Source of the DNA: an uncultured cyanobacterium
GTDB lineage: Bacteria; Cyanobacteriota; Cyanobacteriia; PCC-6307; Cyanobiaceae
Assembly (NCBI GenBank): GCA_903928835.1
Contig: CAIYSK010000401.1
Span: forward strand, 1-6,388
DNA: 6,388 nucleotides
Direction: 5' to 3'
Shown: piece by piece, positions 5,712 through 6,388 of the stretch
Position numbering within the stretch: position 1 is the first letter of the stretch
Layout: every line of letters starts with the position of its first letter
Position numbers and translations under genes: made by a program
Notes under the pieces: generated by a model
Seen by the model: only the letters and a program-made list of their open reading frames with translations
Told to the model about the DNA's origin: nothing
Databases searched by the model: none

Positions 5712-6017
5712 GTGCCCATCCAAGCCCTCCCAGGCCTGCCAAGAACGTTCTTCTGCCGCCCCGCAGAAGAGGTGGCACCTGAGCTGATTGGCTGCCTGCT
5801 GGTGAAACGGCAACTAGATGGCGAACTGCTGCGAGCTGTGATTGTGGAAACGGAGGCGTATTCCCAGGAGGAGCCCGCCTGTCACGGCTATCGCCGCCGC
5901 ACCCCCAGCAACGAAACCCTGTTTGGGGAGCCTGGGCGGTTTTATGTCTATGTGAGCTATGGCATCCACCACTGCGTCAAGCGAGCCCTGACTTCAACGA
6001 CCCCAAGATGGCCTTGA
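5712..6017 (+). pseudogene. 3-methyladenine-DNA glycosylase (AAG/MPG family), C-terminally truncated
   Basis: Intact AAG/MPG-family enzymes, about 190-210 residues, excise alkylated purines such as 3-methyladenine in base-excision repair. Here the N-terminal half is well preserved: [40 protein letters not shown] (the conserved ETEAY segment with the expected catalytic Glu), [20 protein letters not shown] and HCV at about residue 89. Then the frame changes character to [12 protein letters not shown] and stops at 6017 after 101 residues. Family members continue with an Asn after HCV and a long C-terminal half. I found no continuation in any frame up to 6388, so this is a truncation, probably by insertion near 5979/5980, and not a simple frameshift. 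The start is GTG 5712, since no ATG is available nearby and the frame upstream is repeat sequence. Without the C-terminal half the product is very unlikely to be active. Confidence 0.87.
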
Positions 6018-6117
6018 GATCCCAGTGATCGCCCTGGGTCTCCCAGCCAATCTTCAAGCCACTCCCAGAAAAATCCCCAGATTTTCCCTCCCAGAGACCG
6101 CCCAGGGCTAAGAAGGG
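5977..6117 (-). pseudogene. Orphan reading-frame fragment next to the glycosylase break
   Basis: On the minus strand an open frame of 46 residues ends with TGA at 5979-5977. Its composition is protein-like: PFLALGGLWEGKSGDF, then [20 protein letters not shown] and a short SLKSGLA end. It is closed upstream by an in-frame TAG (6120-6118) and has no ATG or GTG start, only TTG or CTG. It may be the 3' remnant of a gene belonging to the inserted DNA, ending almost exactly at the junction. I cannot name the family. Chance coding is possible, so confidence is low. Confidence 0.32.
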
Positions 6118-6388
6118 CTACAAGCCGAGGTGGCTGGCTTGGCTTTGTCAGTGGTGCAGCCGTAGCCCTGGTGTCAGCAGCGATGGCACTCAGTGCAGAA
6201 GCCCCCCTCCCTGAGAAACAACAACGGCAGCCTCCAGGTGAGGGTGCGGATTGGCGGGAGAGACGCCTTCATCAACCGCCTGCGTCGCTGGACTGACCCT
6301 GTGGCAGTCGCAAAAGCCCCCGCCATCGCCGCCCAAATCTGGAGCGACTACTGCCAGGGCACCTTTGACCGCAGCCTGATGGCATATC
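5980..6388. mobile_element. Probable edge of an integrated element or genomic island
   Basis: Sequence homologous to the glycosylase ends near 5979. From there to the window end the DNA contains the orphan minus-strand fragment, about 75 nt with no recognised feature, and the start of a phage-type integrase. This arrangement suits the end of an integrative element. No attachment-site repeat can be verified because the other end is outside the window. Confidence 0.42.
6193..6388 (+). CDS. Phage-type tyrosine recombinase/integrase, N-terminal fragment (runs off window)
   Basis: The visible 65 residues include LRNNNGSLQVRVRIGGRDAF, then RWTDPVAVAKAPAIAAQIWS and YCQGTFDRSLMAY. The pattern (short beta strands, an arginine-rich turn, then a helix followed by G-x-FD-x-SL-x-x-Y) matches the N-terminal arm-type DNA-binding domain of phage and island tyrosine integrases found in picocyanobacteria. 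The core-binding and catalytic domains (Arg-His-Arg-Tyr) would lie beyond 6388 and cannot be checked. The frame is closed by TAG at 6163-6165. GTG 6193 is the only standard start codon before the domain; CTG 6211 is possible. An ATG at 6183 is in another frame that stops at 6297. No clear ribosome binding site is seen. The gene reads away from the interrupted glycosylase, as expected for an integrase near an element end. It could itself be a degraded copy. Confidence 0.68.
   Translation, partial: MQKPPSLRNNNGSLQVRVRIGGRDAFINRLRRWTDPVAVAKAPAIAAQIWSDYCQGTFDRSLMAY

Noticed and set aside
6018..6296. Plus-strand frame with a hydrophobic stretch (GFVSGAAVALVSAAMALSAE), like a signal peptide
   Set aside because: It follows directly from the glycosylase stop with no plausible start before the hydrophobic part, and downstream it overlaps the integrase in a different frame.
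1..6388. CRISPR array, rRNA, riboswitch or complete insertion sequence
   Set aside because: No regularly spaced repeats with unique spacers, no rRNA segments, no recognised riboswitch core, and no transposase with terminal inverted repeats were seen.

Overview
The window looks like chromosome from a GC-rich unicellular picocyanobacterium of the Synechococcus/Cyanobium type. The basis is recognition of protein families, not a database search. It carries a CrtR-type beta-carotene hydroxylase, a Ycf66-like membrane protein, a Nif11-type peptide, GatC, a tRNA-Leu with no encoded CCA, and short proteins of a kind common in this group.

Layout. Positions 1-1006 (minus strand) hold the first 157 codons of ileS, preceded by a small Ycf66-like membrane protein gene that probably shares its transcript. 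A divergent tRNA-Leu(UAG) follows at 1071-1152, then crtR (1257-2312, plus strand). gatC and a creatininase-family hydrolase gene (2353-3493, minus strand) face crtR tail to tail and are probably co-transcribed. A 98-residue acidic protein of unknown function (3559-3855, plus) converges on a 45-residue single-span membrane protein (3878-4015, minus). The stop codons of these two genes lie in the two arms of one inverted repeat. A second intergenic region with nested inverted repeats separates the 45-residue gene from a divergent CPA2-type cation:proton antiporter (4174-5316).

The right-hand quarter (from about 5320) looks like accessory DNA. A Nif11-like gene (minus strand) encodes a protein with a tryptophan-rich tail and no Gly-Gly cleavage site. 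It is flanked by copies of a short repeat, which also forms a roughly 12-nt tandem array touching the start codon of a 3-methyladenine-DNA glycosylase gene. That glycosylase is cut off about half-way, at 5979/5980. Beyond the break lie an orphan minus-strand reading frame and then the N-terminus of a tyrosine recombinase (phage-type integrase) that runs off the window. The simplest reading is that the glycosylase gene is interrupted by the edge of an integrated element or genomic island.

Functionally, the left three quarters are housekeeping: translation (IleRS, tRNA-Leu, GatCAB amidotransferase), carotenoid synthesis and ion transport. The right edge is variable DNA. No complete novel multi-gene system is visible. 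The best leads are the glycosylase/integrase junction, the unusual Nif11 peptide with its repeats, and the antiporter lacking the usual acidic signature.
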